5,456 nt of DNA from an uncultured Ruminococcus sp. (GTDB lineage Bacteria; Bacillota; Clostridia; Oscillospirales; Ruminococcaceae), in assembly GCA_947178195.1 (NCBI GenBank), contig CAMWXM010000193.1, positions 1-5,456 of the forward strand. Direction: 5' to 3'. Under the pieces are notes generated by a model. It was not told where the DNA came from and did not search any database. It saw only the letters and a list, made by a program, of their open reading frames with translations. Numbering within the stretch: the first letter of the stretch is position 1; every line of letters begins with the position of its first letter. Shown here one piece after another: positions 5,439 through 5,456 of the stretch. The position numbers were made by a program, and so were the translations under genes.

Positions 5439-5456
5439 GTCACGCGTCTCGGTGGG
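5439..5456 (+). repeat. Partial sixth CRISPR repeat, altered and cut by the edge
   Basis: The 18 visible bases (GTCACGCGTCTCGGTGGG) align to the repeat start with C8G and one inserted G after position 13. C8G breaks the loop-closing C8-G16 pair. Whether this is a true degenerate repeat or low-quality terminal sequence cannot be told here. Confidence 0.7.

Larger units (their letters stand above)
5109..5456 (+). CRISPR. Type I-C CRISPR array (at least 5 spacers, truncated at window edge)
   Basis: The 32-nt repeats start GTCACGCC and end GTTGAAAT. They lie at 5109-5140, 5176-5207, 5243-5274 and 5308-5339 (identical), 5373-5404 (three changes) and 5439-5456 (cut by the edge, altered). Spacers are 5141-5175 (35 nt), 5208-5242 (35), 5275-5307 (33), 5340-5372 (33) and 5405-5438 (34). 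All five differ, and none was seen elsewhere in the window by eye. Within each repeat, CACGCC (positions 3-8) pairs with GGCGTG (16-21) to make the hairpin recognised by Cas5c. By analogy with other I-C systems, cleavage after position 21 would leave the 11-nt 5' handle TGAGTTGAAAT. Transcription runs + strand, away from cas2. Confidence 0.98.

Noticed and set aside
1..5456. A new CRISPR type or extra accessory gene
   Set aside because: Every gene matches a known I-C family in the standard order, and no unexplained gene lies between them. Novelty, if any, is limited to the leader and internal start details.

Overview
This window is almost entirely one CRISPR-Cas locus of subtype I-C (formerly Dvulg/Csd type), all on the + strand. 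It reads from the 3' end of cas5c through cas8c, cas7c, cas4, cas1 and cas2, then a 160-bp leader and the start of a CRISPR array that runs off the right edge. Gene order, protein motifs and the 32-nt repeat with its GTTGAAAT end all agree on the subtype. cas3 and the 5' part of cas5c, which normally precede these genes, would lie left of the window. Strong GGAGG-type ribosome binding sites, TTG starts and moderate to low GC suggest a Bacillota host, perhaps a gut or rumen clostridium. That assignment is tentative, because nothing outside the cas locus can be seen.

Layout: cas5c C-terminus (2-274); cas8c (268-2064), carrying an in-frame internal start for the small subunit Cas11c (1672-2064); cas7c (2078-2932); cas4 (2971-3630); cas1 (3627-4649); cas2 (4658-4948); leader (4949-5108); array from 5109 with four identical repeats, one repeat with three substitutions, and a cut-off, altered sixth repeat. 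The genes overlap or lie 8 to 38 bp apart with no terminator visible between them, so they look like one operon with translational coupling.

How it works (family knowledge): Cas5c cuts the array transcript at the repeat hairpin and stays on the crRNA. Cas7c coats the spacer portion, and Cas8c with Cas11c completes Cascade and recognises the PAM. Cas3, outside the window, degrades the target. Cas4-Cas1-Cas2 trim PAM-bearing prespacers and insert them at the leader-repeat junction.

The system itself is known and is not a new type. The points most worth a second look are the clear internal cas11c start, a perfect 9-mer DnaA-box match in the leader overlapping a predicted promoter, a compound hairpin just after cas2, a repeat-like element near the leader end, a GC-poor block in cas8c, an internal in-frame start signal in cas1, and sequence decay (or sequence error) in the last repeats.
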